64,000 bases of DNA from Rhodospirillaceae bacterium SYSU D60007. Lineage in GTDB: Bacteria > Pseudomonadota > Alphaproteobacteria > Reyranellales > Reyranellaceae. Shown here piece by piece: positions 37,281-45,590 of this stretch. The notes beneath the pieces were generated by a model, which saw only the letters and a list, made by a program, of their open reading frames with translations, searched no databases and was not told where the DNA came from. The stretch is taken from contig QOCQ01000007.1 of NCBI GenBank assembly GCA_003574685.1, positions 124,001 through 188,000 of the forward strand. Reading direction: 5' to 3'. Position numbers and translations under genes: made by a program. How positions within the stretch are numbered: the first letter of the stretch is position 1; the number at the start of each line of letters is the position of its first letter.

Positions 37281-37727
37281 TCAGAAATCATCGTCATCGG
37301 GATCGGGATACTGCTCCGGCGCCGTGCCTTTGGACTTCGTCAGTCTCGGATAGCGCAGCTTTGGATCCTTCTTGCCCATGCCGGTCATCTCGACGTCGAA
37401 CAGCCACTGATCGCCGTAGTCGAACAGAAAGATCATCGAGCGCCGTGTCCCCTTGAAGACATCGGCGATCCGGGTCTTCTTCACGCTTTTGGCGTCAGTC
37501 TCCTGGCCCATGTCCGCGAACAGCTCGTATTTCGGCTGTTGCTTGTACATCGTATCGGGCTTGGTGCCGCTGTAGAACCCGAAAGCATGATCGAGCTCGA
37601 AGTCGAACGCACCTGTGATGGCTTCGGCCAGATCGTGCAGGGAGCTGGCGCTCTCGATCTCGATGTCGCGCGACACCGACCGCCGCCCGTGCAGCGCGAC
37701 ATGAAAGGTTTGCGTTTCCGCTGACAA
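37281..37727 (-). CDS. PRiA4b ORF-3-like protein
   Basis: A 148-residue protein of the plasmid pRiA4b ORF-3 family. Typical pieces: TFHVALHGRRSVSRDIEIESASSLHDLAEAITGAFDF, HAFGFYS, RIADVF and the signature MIFLFDYGDQWLFDVEMTG, then an acidic tail (YPDPDDDDF). TTG is the start, with GGAGG 5-6 bases upstream. The family is common on plasmids and next to mobile genes, but here it sits between two amino-acid catabolic genes and is probably co-transcribed with them. Function unknown. Confidence 0.82.
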   Translation of the reverse strand: MSAETQTFHVALHGRRSVSRDIEIESASSLHDLAEAITGAFDFELDHAFGFYSGTKPDTMYKQQPKYELFADMGQETDAKSVKKTRIADVFKGTRRSMIFLFDYGDQWLFDVEMTGMGKKDPKLRYPRLTKSKGTAPEQYPDPDDDDF

Positions 37728-37746
37728 TCAGTCCTCCGTCCTCTCC

Positions 37747-39198
37747 CTACATCCCCGCGATGCAGAGATACTTGGTTTCGAGATACTCCTCGATGCCATA
37801 CTTGGAGCCTTCGCGGCCCAGGCCCGACTCCTTCACGCCGCCGAACGGCCCGATCTCGTTGGATAGGATGCCGGTATTGATGCCTACCATGCCGGTTTCC
37901 AGTGCCTCGGCCACCCGCCATACGCGGCCGATGTCGCGGCTGTAGAAATAGCCCGCCAGCCCGAACTCGGTGTTGTTCGCAAGACGGATGGCATCGGCCT
38001 CGGTGCTGAACCGCACCAGCGGCGCGACCGGGCCGAACGTCTCCTCGCGCATCACCGCCATGGTTTCGGTCACGCCGGTCAGGATCGTCGGCTCGTAGAA
38101 GGTGCCACCCATGGCATGCCGCCGCCCGCCCACCGCGACCTTCGCGCCCTGGGCCAGGGCGTCCGCGACGTGCTGCTCGACCTTTTCCAGCGCCGCGCGA
38201 TCGATCAGCGGACCCTGGGTGACGCCCGACTCCAGCCCGTTACCGACCTTCAGCTTCGCAACCGCCGCCGCGAGCTTTTCGGCGAAGGAATCGTAGACAC
38301 CGTCCTGCACGAAGATGCGGTTAGCGCAGACGCAGGTCTGGCCGGTGTTGCGGTATTTCGAGGCGATGGCGCCCTCGACGGCGGCATCGAGATCGGCATC
38401 GTCGAACACGATGAAGGGCGCGTTGCCGCCCAGCTCCAGCGACAGCTTCTTCACCGTACCGGCGCAGGCGGCCATCAGCTTCTTGCCGGTCTCGGTCGAG
38501 CCGGTGAAGGTGAGCTTGCGCACCATCGGGTTCGACGTCATCTCGCCGCCGATCTTCCCCGACTCGCCAGTGATGACGGAGAGCAGCCCCTTGGGCAGGC
38601 CGGCGCGCTCGGCCAGCACCGCCATGGCCAGCGCCGTGTAGGGAGTCTTGCTGGCCGGCTTCACGACGATAGCGCAGCCCGCGGCCAGCGCCGGCCCCAC
38701 CTTGCGCGTGATCATTGCCGCCGGAAAATTCCACGGGGTGATCGCGGCGCAGACGCCGACCGGCTGCTTCAGCACCACCAAGCGGCGGTCGCGCCAGGGA
38801 CTTTGCAGCACGTCGCCGTCGATCCGCTTGCCCTGCTCGGCAAACCATTCGATGAACGAGGCGGCATAGGCGACTTCGCCCCTGGCCTCGGCCAGGGGCT
38901 TCCCCTGCTCGCTCACCATGATCACGCCGACGTCGTCGGCACTGGCCGTCATCAGGTCAGCCCAGCGCCGCAGGATCGCGGCACGATCCTTCGCCGGCGT
39001 GGCCGCCCAGCCCTTCATGGCGAAGTTCGCGGCCTCGATCGCGCGCCGGGTTTCCGTCGCACCCATGCGCGGCACCGTACCGATCTTCTCACCCGTAGCA
39101 GGGTTCACCACCGCATCGGCGGCACCGCTCTCTGCATCCATCCAGTTGCCCGCGACATAGGCCTGCTGGCGGAACAGTTCCGAATCCTTGAGCTGCAT
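37747..39198 (-). CDS. gabD: NAD(P)-dependent succinate-semialdehyde dehydrogenase
   Basis: Aldehyde dehydrogenase of the SSADH type. The 483-residue product has the cofactor loop [35 protein letters not shown], the general base Glu255 in [11 protein letters not shown] and the nucleophile Cys289 in [11 protein letters not shown], with [23 protein letters not shown]-like ending ([16 protein letters not shown]). Start at [17 protein letters not shown], with GGAGGAA 6 bases upstream. With the downstream aminotransferase it forms a GABA-type degradation pair. Confidence 0.9.
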   Translation of the reverse strand: [483 protein letters not shown]

Positions 39199-39364
39199 GG
39201 CTTCCTCCACGCCCGATTTGCCGCCACGCCGAAGCCGCCGCGGCTGGTCGCACAACGTGGCGTCAGTCTACTCCGGATTCTTTCCGTGGCGAGCGGGCAC
39301 AGAGCGCGCTGCGCATGGTTGCGGCGGCCCACGATCGAGCCCTATCCTTGAACGAGAGCAGCCG

Positions 39365-39892
39365 ATGACCGATCCGCACAATTCCATGCGCAGCATGCAG
39401 CGCGACAGGCTCATCCTTGTCGCGACGATTGCTGCGCTGGTACTGATCATCGCGTTATTGCCAAGCAGTGCGACGCGGTGGATGCCAGAGGTCGAGCGTG
39501 CAGCGCAGGCAGCAGGCGTCCCGGTGCCGCTGTTCCGGGCCCTGGTGCGGCAGGAAAGCGCCTTCAACGCGTGGGCTGTCAGCCCCAGAGGCGCCATCGG
39601 GCTGGCGCAACTCATGCCGGACACGGCGCGCAGCCTTGGCGTGAACCCGCACGATCCGCGGGCCAACCTGCGCGGCGGCGCCACCTACTTGCGGCGGATG
39701 CTGGACAGGTTCGGCGACGTGCGCACGGCGCTGATGGCCTACAATTGGGGGCCGACTAACGTCGCCAGATGGATCAAGGGCGGGCGCGACCCCACCCGGG
39801 TGCCGAGAGAGACACGCGCCTATCTCGCCGGGATCGAAGCCTATGGCGGATTCAGGTCGCGGCCGGCCGCAGGCGGGACGGCGTCCCGATAA
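39365..39892 (+). CDS. Small membrane-anchored lytic transglycosylase
   Basis: GH23 muramidase-like enzyme, 175 residues. The N-terminus has one transmembrane helix (RLILVATIAALVLIIALLP, about residues 14-33) and the SLT domain follows: FRALVRQESAFNAWAVSPRGAIGLAQLMPDTARSLGV with catalytic Glu, then NLRGGATYLRRMLDRFGDVRTALMAYNWGPTNVARW. ATG at 39365 after GAGAGC; the longer frame overlaps the SSADH gene on the other strand. Shorter than most family members, but complete. Confidence 0.88.
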   Translation: MTDPHNSMRSMQRDRLILVATIAALVLIIALLPSSATRWMPEVERAAQAAGVPVPLFRALVRQESAFNAWAVSPRGAIGLAQLMPDTARSLGVNPHDPRANLRGGATYLRRMLDRFGDVRTALMAYNWGPTNVARWIKGGRDPTRVPRETRAYLAGIEAYGGFRSRPAAGGTASR

Positions 39893-39919
39893 AACAACCC
39901 AATAAAACCGGGCAAAAAA

Positions 39920-39994
39920 TGGTGGGCGCGACAGGGATTGAACCTGTGACCCCTACCATGTCAAGGTAGTGCTCTCCCGCTGAGCTACGCGCCC
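39920..39994 (-). tRNA. tRNA-Val (anticodon GAC)
   Basis: On the minus strand a complete 75-base cloverleaf: acceptor GGGCGCG/CGCGCCC, D-arm GCTC-AGCGGGA-GAGC, anticodon arm CTACC-TTGACAT-GGTAG (anticodon GAC), variable GGGTC, T-arm ACAGG-TTCAATC-CCTGT, discriminator A and encoded CCA. A T-rich tract (TTTTTTGCCCGG) follows directly. Confidence 0.97.
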
Positions 39995-40044
39995 GCACCG
40001 CGATGACCCTGCAATGGGCAGGGCTGTTCGCCGAGGTCGCGCGG

Positions 40045-40073
40045 TGATTAGCCGATCCCCCGAGTCTTGGCAA
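40045..40073 (-). promoter_or_regulatory. Promoter of tRNA-Val
   Basis: Minus strand TTGCCA (40073-40068) and TAATCA (40050-40045), separated by 17 bases, about 50 bases ahead of the tRNA 5' end. Confidence 0.65.
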
Positions 40074-40157
40074 GCACCCCGCCTATACCTGCCGCGCAAC
40101 AACGGATGAATGCCGACAGATGACGGCGCGCGCGATTCCGTCTAATCAGGGAGAGTC

Positions 40158-41069
40158 ATGGAGCCATTGTCCACCTTCCCGCCCATACCGCCGGTCGAGA
40201 TCATGCGCCCCCTGGCGCAGACACTGCCGGTCGTCCTGGCATCACCGCACAGCGGCGCCACTTACGGGGCCGATTTTCTTGGCCTGACACATCTCGACAT
40301 CGCCATTCTGCGGCGCTCCGAAGATGCCTTTGTAGACGAGCTCTTCGCCGCTGCGGCGCGGCAGGGCGCGCCGATGGTGCGCGCGCTGTTTCCCCGCTCT
40401 TTCGTCGATGTCAATCGCGAGGCCTACGAGGTCGATACGGCCATGTTCGAGGGCCCATTACCGGGCTACGCCAACAGCCGCTCGCCGCGGGTTGCGGCGG
40501 GTCTGGGGACGGTGCCGCGAGTCGCCTTCGACGGCCAGGCGATCTACCGGCGCAGGCTGCCGGTCAGCGAGCTGGAGCGGCGCATCGCCTGGTACTACCG
40601 GCCCTATCACACCGCGCTGGAGCGGCTGATCGCCGAAACCCGCGACCGCTTCGGACATTGCGTGCTGATCGACTGTCATTCGATGCCGTCGTCCTCGCCC
40701 GGCGGGGTGCAGCCGACATCAGGGCGGGTCGATTTCGTGCTGGGCGACAATCACGGTGCGGCCTGCGCCCCGGCGCTGACCTATCTGGTCGAGCGCTGGC
40801 TCCTCCACAACGGCTACCGCGTGGTGCGCAACCAGCCCTATGCGGGCGGCTTCACCACCCAGCACTACGGTGCACCGACCCAGGGCGTGCACGCCCTGCA
40901 GATCGAGATCAACCGGGCCCTCTACATGGACGAGAGCAGCCTGCAGCCGCACACAGGCTTTGCCCCCCTGCGCCAGCGGCTGGCCGAGCTGGTGGAAGAT
41001 GTCGGCAGGACGACACTGGGCCATTCGGCCTTCCCTGGCTGGGTTGCACCACGCAACGCAGCCGAGTAG
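40158..41069 (+). CDS. N-formylglutamate amidohydrolase
   Basis: Hydrolyses N-formylglutamate or related N-acyl amino acids. The 303-residue product has the FGase-family landmarks VVLASPHSGATYGADFL, RRSEDAFVDELF, FPRSFVDVNREAYEVD, CVLIDCHSMPSSSPGG and the late YAGGFTTQHYGAPTQGVHALQIEINRALYMDE. GGGAGAG precedes the ATG. Histidine-utilisation genes are not nearby, so a broader N-acyl amino-acid role is possible, in keeping with the D-aminoacylase and MlrC genes downstream. Confidence 0.88.
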   Translation: MEPLSTFPPIPPVEIMRPLAQTLPVVLASPHSGATYGADFLGLTHLDIAILRRSEDAFVDELFAAAARQGAPMVRALFPRSFVDVNREAYEVDTAMFEGPLPGYANSRSPRVAAGLGTVPRVAFDGQAIYRRRLPVSELERRIAWYYRPYHTALERLIAETRDRFGHCVLIDCHSMPSSSPGGVQPTSGRVDFVLGDNHGAACAPALTYLVERWLLHNGYRVVRNQPYAGGFTTQHYGAPTQGVHALQIEINRALYMDESSLQPHTGFAPLRQRLAELVEDVGRTTLGHSAFPGWVAPRNAAE

Positions 41070-41100
41070 TACCGTCCGCACTGAACGCAAACGGCTCAAG

Positions 41101-41199
41101 AAAAAAGGCGGTGTCCGAAGACACCGCCCGAGTTTTAGGGAGGAAACGCCCAAGACGGGCATATGACAAACACAGAGGCCGCAAAGCGGCGTTTGTCAC
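41101..41199 (-). ncRNA. Candidate trans-acting small RNA with anti-Shine-Dalgarno loop
   Basis: A complete small transcription unit of about 99 bases. It starts near 41199 from the promoter at 41206-41234. Stem 1 is GACAAAC/GTTTGTC enclosing GCCGC-TTT-GCGGC; stem 2 is GCCC-GTCTT-GGGC; then comes a single-stranded GTTTCCTCCCTAAAAC (CCTCCC complements ribosome sites) and a terminator with a TTCG loop. This layout matches alphaproteobacterial CUUCCUCCC/anti-SD sRNAs (for example the cuckoo/CcsR type), but identity with a named family is not claimed. A leaderless GTG reading frame starts at the predicted 5' end and is treated as accidental. Confidence 0.7.
41107..41128 (-). terminator. Intrinsic terminator of the small RNA
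   Basis: Minus strand 9-bp stem GGCGGTGTC/GACACCGCC with a TTCG tetraloop, followed by six T (41106-41101). Very strong in this direction only. Confidence 0.9.
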
Positions 41200-41205
41200 G
41201 AGTTC

Positions 41206-41234
41206 AATATGGTGCACGTGCGAACAGAAATCAA
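41206..41234 (-). promoter_or_regulatory. Promoter of the small RNA
   Basis: Minus strand TTGATT (41234-41229) and CATATT (41211-41206), spaced by 17 bases, predict a start near 41199. The segment upstream (41235-41330) is A/T-richer than its surroundings. Confidence 0.65.
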
Positions 41235-41424
41235 GCCCGTTTTTCCCTTTCGGTTTCAATCATCTAAACGGCGATTCACCAACAGAGAGGTGTTGCAGTT
41301 TTGCAACGCAATACAAAAATTTGCGAGTGTCGCGGTTGGCTCACGCGGTTGAGCAAACCTCCGGCATCTGCACTCGCTGACAGATCAACGTCTTGCATTT
41401 CCTTGGCGGACCAGGAGAACCACA

Positions 41425-42927
41425 ATGCCACGCCGTAAAATCGTCATCGCCATGATGATGCATGAGACCAACACCTTTTCGCCGGTGCCGACGCCCATCG
41501 GATCCTTCGGCCGGATGGGCGCAATGAGCGGTCAGGCGGCCATCGATGAGTTCACCGGCACCAATACCCAGATCGGCGGCTTCATCGGCGTGGCCCGCGA
41601 CATCGGTGCCGAGTTCACCGTCCCGATGGCGGCCAGCGCCCATCCCTCGGGTCTGGTTCAGAAAGCCGCCTTCGAAGAAATGTGTGATGCCATTGTCGGC
41701 GACATCCGCAAGGGCTGCGATGCCGCTTTTCTGGCGCTGCATGGCGCGATGGTGGCAGAGCATTTCGACGACGGCGAGGGTGAGCTGCTGCGCCGCATCC
41801 GCGCGGTGGCGCCCCGTCTGCCGATTGCCGTGGGTCTCGATTTCCATGCACAGATGACGGCGGCCATGATCGACAACGCCACCGTCGTGACAGGCTACCG
41901 GACCTATCCGCATATCGACATGGCACACACGGCGCAGCGGGCCGGCCGCACCCTCGTACGGGCGCTGAACGGCGAGGTCGAGCCGAAGATGGTCTGGGGT
42001 TTCCGGCCCATGCTGACCAGCACCCTGTCGCATACACCATCGCGCCAGCCCATGAAGGACATCATGGATCGCGCCAACGCCGCCGAGGATTCGGGCCAGG
42101 TGCTGAACGCCTCCGTGTTCGGCGGCTTTCCACAAGCGGATATTCCACACCTCTCCTGCTCGGCTGTCATCGTGTGCGACAAGCGCAGGGCGGAAGGCGA
42201 GGTGCTGCTGAACAGCCTGCTCGACACGGCATGGGAGCGGCGCGAGGCGTTCCTCTACAAGGGCGAGGCGCTGCCCGCACAGATCGCCCGCGCCCGCACG
42301 CTGGACGGCGGCCCGATCATCCTGGCCGATCACGGCGATAACACGGCTTCGGGCGGCACGCAGGACGTGATGAGCGTAGTGGAAGAGGCCATGAAGCAGG
42401 GTCTCGAGGACGTCGCTGCCGGGCCGATCTGGGATCCGCAGAGCGTGGAACAGATGATCCAGGCCGGCATCGGCGCCACGGTGACCCTGGATCTCGGGGG
42501 CAAGGTCGACATGCCGCAGCTCAACCTCAAGGGCCGGCCCCTGCGCGTGACCGGCACCGTCAAGTGCATCACGGATGGCGAGTTCACCGTCACCGGGCCG
42601 ATGGCCACCGGCACGAAGGTTCGCATGGGCCGCACCGCCGTGCTCGATACCGGCAAGATGCAGATCGTGGTGTCGGAAAAGCGCAGCGAACCGTTCGACC
42701 TCGGCGTCTTCACCCATTGCGGCATCGATCCGCGGCGCAAGAAATACGTGCTGATCAAGTCGCGCCAGCACTTCCGTGCCGGCTTCGAGCCGATCGCGAA
42801 GCACATCGTGATGTGCGACGGCGACGGCGTCACCAGTTCCGACCTGAAGCTGTTCGACTACAAGAACCGGCGCCAGCCGCTCTACCCGTTCGAGCCCGAC
42901 CTTCAGCTTCGCCGCAACGAAACCTGA
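41425..42927 (+). CDS. M81 family metallopeptidase (MlrC-like) 1
   Basis: Related to MlrC, the zinc enzyme that degrades linear microcystin and other peptides. The 500-residue product has ETNTFSPVPTPIGSFGR, CDAAFLALHGAMVAEHFDDGEGELLRRIR, the metal region VGLDFHAQMTAAMIDNATVVTGYRTYPHID, ADHGDNTASGGTQDVM and LIKSRQHFRAGFEPIAKHI. CCAGGAGAA precedes the ATG. The natural substrate is not known; a second family member lies at 46.0-47.5 kb. Confidence 0.88.
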   Translation: MPRRKIVIAMMMHETNTFSPVPTPIGSFGRMGAMSGQAAIDEFTGTNTQIGGFIGVARDIGAEFTVPMAASAHPSGLVQKAAFEEMCDAIVGDIRKGCDAAFLALHGAMVAEHFDDGEGELLRRIRAVAPRLPIAVGLDFHAQMTAAMIDNATVVTGYRTYPHIDMAHTAQRAGRTLVRALNGEVEPKMVWGFRPMLTSTLSHTPSRQPMKDIMDRANAAEDSGQVLNASVFGGFPQADIPHLSCSAVIVCDKRRAEGEVLLNSLLDTAWERREAFLYKGEALPAQIARARTLDGGPIILADHGDNTASGGTQDVMSVVEEAMKQGLEDVAAGPIWDPQSVEQMIQAGIGATVTLDLGGKVDMPQLNLKGRPLRVTGTVKCITDGEFTVTGPMATGTKVRMGRTAVLDTGKMQIVVSEKRSEPFDLGVFTHCGIDPRRKKYVLIKSRQHFRAGFEPIAKHIVMCDGDGVTSSDLKLFDYKNRRQPLYPFEPDLQLRRNET

Positions 42928-42962
42928 ACGCGCCGACTCGTTCGGCGGCGCGATGGTCGGGG

Positions 42963-43385
42963 TCAACCCTGCCAAGGATCCAGCACGACGACGCCGGTGC
43001 CTTCAAAATCCCGGACGTTACGCGTAGCGACAGTCATGCCGTGAACGAGTGCCGTAGCGGCGATGAAGGCGTCGACCTCGTTGCGCCGATGGGGGACATG
43101 CAAATGTGCGCAACGCGTGGCTACGGCATCGTCGATAGGCAGGATGCGGCCTGCGAACTCCGGGCGGACGTGATTATCGAGCCAGGCGCGAAGACGTGCG
43201 CCCTGCGCTGGATCGCGGCGCTGAATACCCAGAGCACCGCGCTCCAGCTCGAGGATCGTGATCGCGGAGATGAAGAAGCTTTCCGCATCCTCTGCTTCGA
43301 TCCATGCCGTGACCTTGGGGTCCGCTTTGCCATCGCCGATCTTGCGCAATTCGGACACGACATTGGTGTCGAGCAGACAACTCAA
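42963..43385 (-). CDS. vapC: PIN-domain toxin VapC/FitB-like
   Basis: Ribonuclease toxin of a type II toxin-antitoxin pair, 140 residues. Acidic PIN residues are all present: D6 (LLDTNVVSEL), E46 (ILELERG), D105 (NEVDAFIAATAL) and D126 (NVRDF). It overlaps the antitoxin gene by 4 bases (ATGA), typical of coupled expression. Confidence 0.9.
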   Translation of the reverse strand: MSCLLDTNVVSELRKIGDGKADPKVTAWIEAEDAESFFISAITILELERGALGIQRRDPAQGARLRAWLDNHVRPEFAGRILPIDDAVATRCAHLHVPHRRNEVDAFIAATALVHGMTVATRNVRDFEGTGVVVLDPWQG

Positions 43386-43636
43386 GACAGGTCGACTCCC
43401 CGCGGGGCGATCTTGACCCGTGGCGGGTCGAAGTCGATGTCCGACAAGCCAGGCATGGCCAACGCCTTGGCAAGACTGCGGCGCTTGCCAGTGAGGCGGC
43501 GAAAGTCGTCATAGGTCATCAACACGTGAGAGGGCTTGCCGCGATCGGTAATAATGACCGGGCCGTCCTTGGCGGCCTTCTTGGCGCTGCTGACGTCATG
43601 GTTCAGTTCGCGGCTCGTGAGTGTCGTAGTGCTCAT
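43382..43636 (-). CDS. Phd/YefM family antitoxin
   Basis: An 84-residue antitoxin: SRELNHDVSSAKKAAKDGPVIITDRGKPSHVLMTYDDFRRL is the Phd/YefM DNA-binding and dimer domain. The C-terminal tail (SDIDFDPPRVKIAPRGVDLS) should wrap around the PIN toxin. First gene of the pair, with an inverted repeat operator just upstream. Confidence 0.9.
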   Translation of the reverse strand: MSTTTLTSRELNHDVSSAKKAAKDGPVIITDRGKPSHVLMTYDDFRRLTGKRRSLAKALAMPGLSDIDFDPPRVKIAPRGVDLS

Positions 43637-43645
43637 CGCTGACCC

Positions 43646-43663
43646 TGTAGGTAGTTACCTACA
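43646..43663. promoter_or_regulatory. Operator of the Phd/VapC pair
   Basis: Perfect 8-bp inverted repeat TGTAGGTA-GT-TACCTACA, 9 bases upstream of the antitoxin ATG. The position fits autoregulation by the antitoxin-toxin complex; the protein that binds it is inferred. Confidence 0.7.
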
Positions 43664-43881
43664 TATGGGACGACTGTATAAAGCGCAAGCTGTGATCGCA
43701 CCATGGCGCCCGGAGATGCTCTGGCCAAAGTCCTTCCGAATTGGGGTGGCGCGTCCGTCGATGATCATGGCTACTGCACATGACGAACTTACTGAGATTT
43801 GCTCGTCTTTCACGGCTGCAGTCGCGTGACGCTGCCAACACTGTATGATCCGGTGCACATCCACTTCGCCGGAACCACGCC

Positions 43882-45339
43882 ATGCCTGCCTATGACCTCA
43901 TCCTCCGCAACGGCACGCTGATCGACGGCAGCGGCAAGCCGCGCCGCGCTGCCGACATTGCGGTCCGTGACGATCGTATCGCCGCGATCGGCGCGCCGGG
44001 CAGCCTGCGCGGCGATAACGAGTTCGATGTTGCGGGGAAGGTCGTCGCGCCGGGATTCATCGACGTGCACACGCACGACGACACGGCACTGATCGAAAAC
44101 CCCGGCATGGCGATGAAGGCAAGCCAGGGCGTGACCACGGTGGTCTGCGGTAATTGCGGCGCCAGCCCCGCGCCCTACATCCGCCTGCAGGATACGCCGC
44201 ATTTCCTGTCGCTGATCGTCAAGAAGGACGCCTTTCTGTCGCGCACCTTTGCCGAGTTCGCCGGCAAGGTCGAGGCAGCGCGCCCCGCCATCAACGGCGC
44301 CTTTCTCGTGGGTCACTCGACGCTGCGGCTGAGCGTCATGGGCAACGACCTCGACCGCGCCGCCCGTTCGGACGAGGTGTCCGCCATGCGCGACATGCTC
44401 GATGGCGCGCTCGGCGACGGCGCGATCGGCATGTCGAGCGGTCTCTTCTATCCGCCGGCGATGCACGCCACGACCGACGAAGTGGCGGAGATTGCCGCAC
44501 CTTTGGGCAAGCACAAGGCCGTGTACACCGCGCACATGCGCGATGAGGGTAACGAGATCCTCCAGGCCATGGACGAGACCTTCGAGATCGGCCGCCGTGC
44601 CGGCGCTTCCATCGTGGTGTCGCATCACAAATGCTCCAGCCGGCAAAATTTCGGCCGGATGCGCGAGACGCTGCCGAAATTCGAGGCCGCCGCAAAGGAC
44701 TGGCCGATCGCCTTCGACGTCTATCCCTATGTCGCGGGCTCCACGATTCTGCGCAAGGAGATGATAGACCGCGCCGACAAGGTGCTGGTCACCTGGTCGG
44801 ATGCCTTGCCCGCCGCCAGCGGCCGCGACCTGCGCGACGTGGCGAAGGAGCTGGGCTGCACCGTGCACGAGGCGGCGGATCGCCTGCAGCCGGCCGGCGC
44901 CATCTATTTCCAGATGAGCGAGGCGGACGTGCAGAAGGCGCTGTCACATCCCATGGCGATGATCGGCAGCGACGGCCTGCCGCTCGACAAGCATCCTCAC
45001 CCCCGGCTCTGGGGCACCTTCCCGCGCGTGCTGGGCCACTACAGCCGCGATCTGAAGCTGTTTCCGCTGGAGGATGCCGTGCGGCGCATGACATCGCTGT
45101 CGGCAAGGAATTTCGGCCTGTCGAAGCGCGGCCTGGTGCGCGAAGGCTACTATGCCGATCTGTGCGTCTTCGATCCGGATACCGTGGCCGACACCGCCAC
45201 GTTCGAAGCCCCGGTCATGCCCGCGCGCGGCATCGAACTGACCATCTGCAACGGCATCCCCGTATGGCAAGCCGGCAAGGCCACCGACCGCTATCCCGGC
45301 CGCGTGCTGAGACTGCAGGAGTTGAAGGCCGAAGCCTGA
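43882..45339 (+). CDS. N-acyl-D-amino-acid deacylase (D-aminoacylase)
   Basis: Zinc amidohydrolase that removes the acyl group from N-acyl-D-amino acids. The 485-residue product has the N-terminal small beta domain (DLILRNGTLIDGSGKPRRAADIAVRDDRIAAIGAPG), metal motif GFIDVHTHDD, TTVVCGNCGASPAP with the conserved Cys, GMSSGLFYPPAMHATTDEV, AHMRDEGNEI, VVSHHKCSS and the catalytic Asp region MIGSDGLPLDKHPHPRLWGTFPRVLGHYSRD. Intact. It fits a neighbourhood of N-acyl and peptide amidohydrolases. Confidence 0.92.
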   Translation: MPAYDLILRNGTLIDGSGKPRRAADIAVRDDRIAAIGAPGSLRGDNEFDVAGKVVAPGFIDVHTHDDTALIENPGMAMKASQGVTTVVCGNCGASPAPYIRLQDTPHFLSLIVKKDAFLSRTFAEFAGKVEAARPAINGAFLVGHSTLRLSVMGNDLDRAARSDEVSAMRDMLDGALGDGAIGMSSGLFYPPAMHATTDEVAEIAAPLGKHKAVYTAHMRDEGNEILQAMDETFEIGRRAGASIVVSHHKCSSRQNFGRMRETLPKFEAAAKDWPIAFDVYPYVAGSTILRKEMIDRADKVLVTWSDALPAASGRDLRDVAKELGCTVHEAADRLQPAGAIYFQMSEADVQKALSHPMAMIGSDGLPLDKHPHPRLWGTFPRVLGHYSRDLKLFPLEDAVRRMTSLSARNFGLSKRGLVREGYYADLCVFDPDTVADTATFEAPVMPARGIELTICNGIPVWQAGKATDRYPGRVLRLQELKAEA

Positions 45340-45348
45340 TGACGGGCG

Positions 45349-45590
45349 TGGGAGCGCCGGCTTCCAGCCGGCCCCACGGCGAACGCTGCCAACCGTTTGT
45401 TGGAGAGGTCAGGCGCGTTCTGGGCATTCTTCGATCGCTACGTGCGCGATGATAACCACTTCGTTGCAGCGCGGAGCTACATCGAGGACAACCCCGTGAA
45501 AGCCGGCCTGGTGAAACTGCCGGGCGATTGGCAATGGAGCAGTGCCCGTCGGCGTGTCGGATGAAAGCCGGCTGGAAGCCGGCGCTCCCA
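45349..45590. mobile_element. REP-bounded relic of a REP-associated tyrosine transposase (RAYT)
   Basis: A 242-bp unit bounded by inverted copies of one 24-base palindrome-containing sequence (TGGGAGCGCCGGCTTCCAGC... at 45349-45372 and its inverse at 45567-45590). It encloses the C-terminal coding fragment of a RAYT. The same REP sequence recurs at 57699-57769, so REP sites exist outside the relic. No complete transposase is in the window. Confidence 0.8.
45403..45564 (+). pseudogene. C-terminal fragment of a REP-associated transposase (Y1_Tnp/RAYT)
   Basis: A 53-codon reading frame ending in TGA: FWAFFDRYVRDDNHFVAARSYIEDNPVKAGLV, then LPGDWQWSSARR. This is the conserved C-terminal block of TnpA_REP/RAYT proteins (the NPVKAGL and W-WSSA motifs). 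The catalytic HUH and Tyr region upstream is gone, so it is a dead remnant. It lies between inverted REP palindromes. Confidence 0.85.

Noticed and set aside
40909-41259. 116-codon minus-strand frame starting before the small RNA
   Set aside because: The frame covers the promoter, both hairpins and the terminator of the sRNA. A leaderless GTG at the predicted 5' end is possible but has no supporting evidence.
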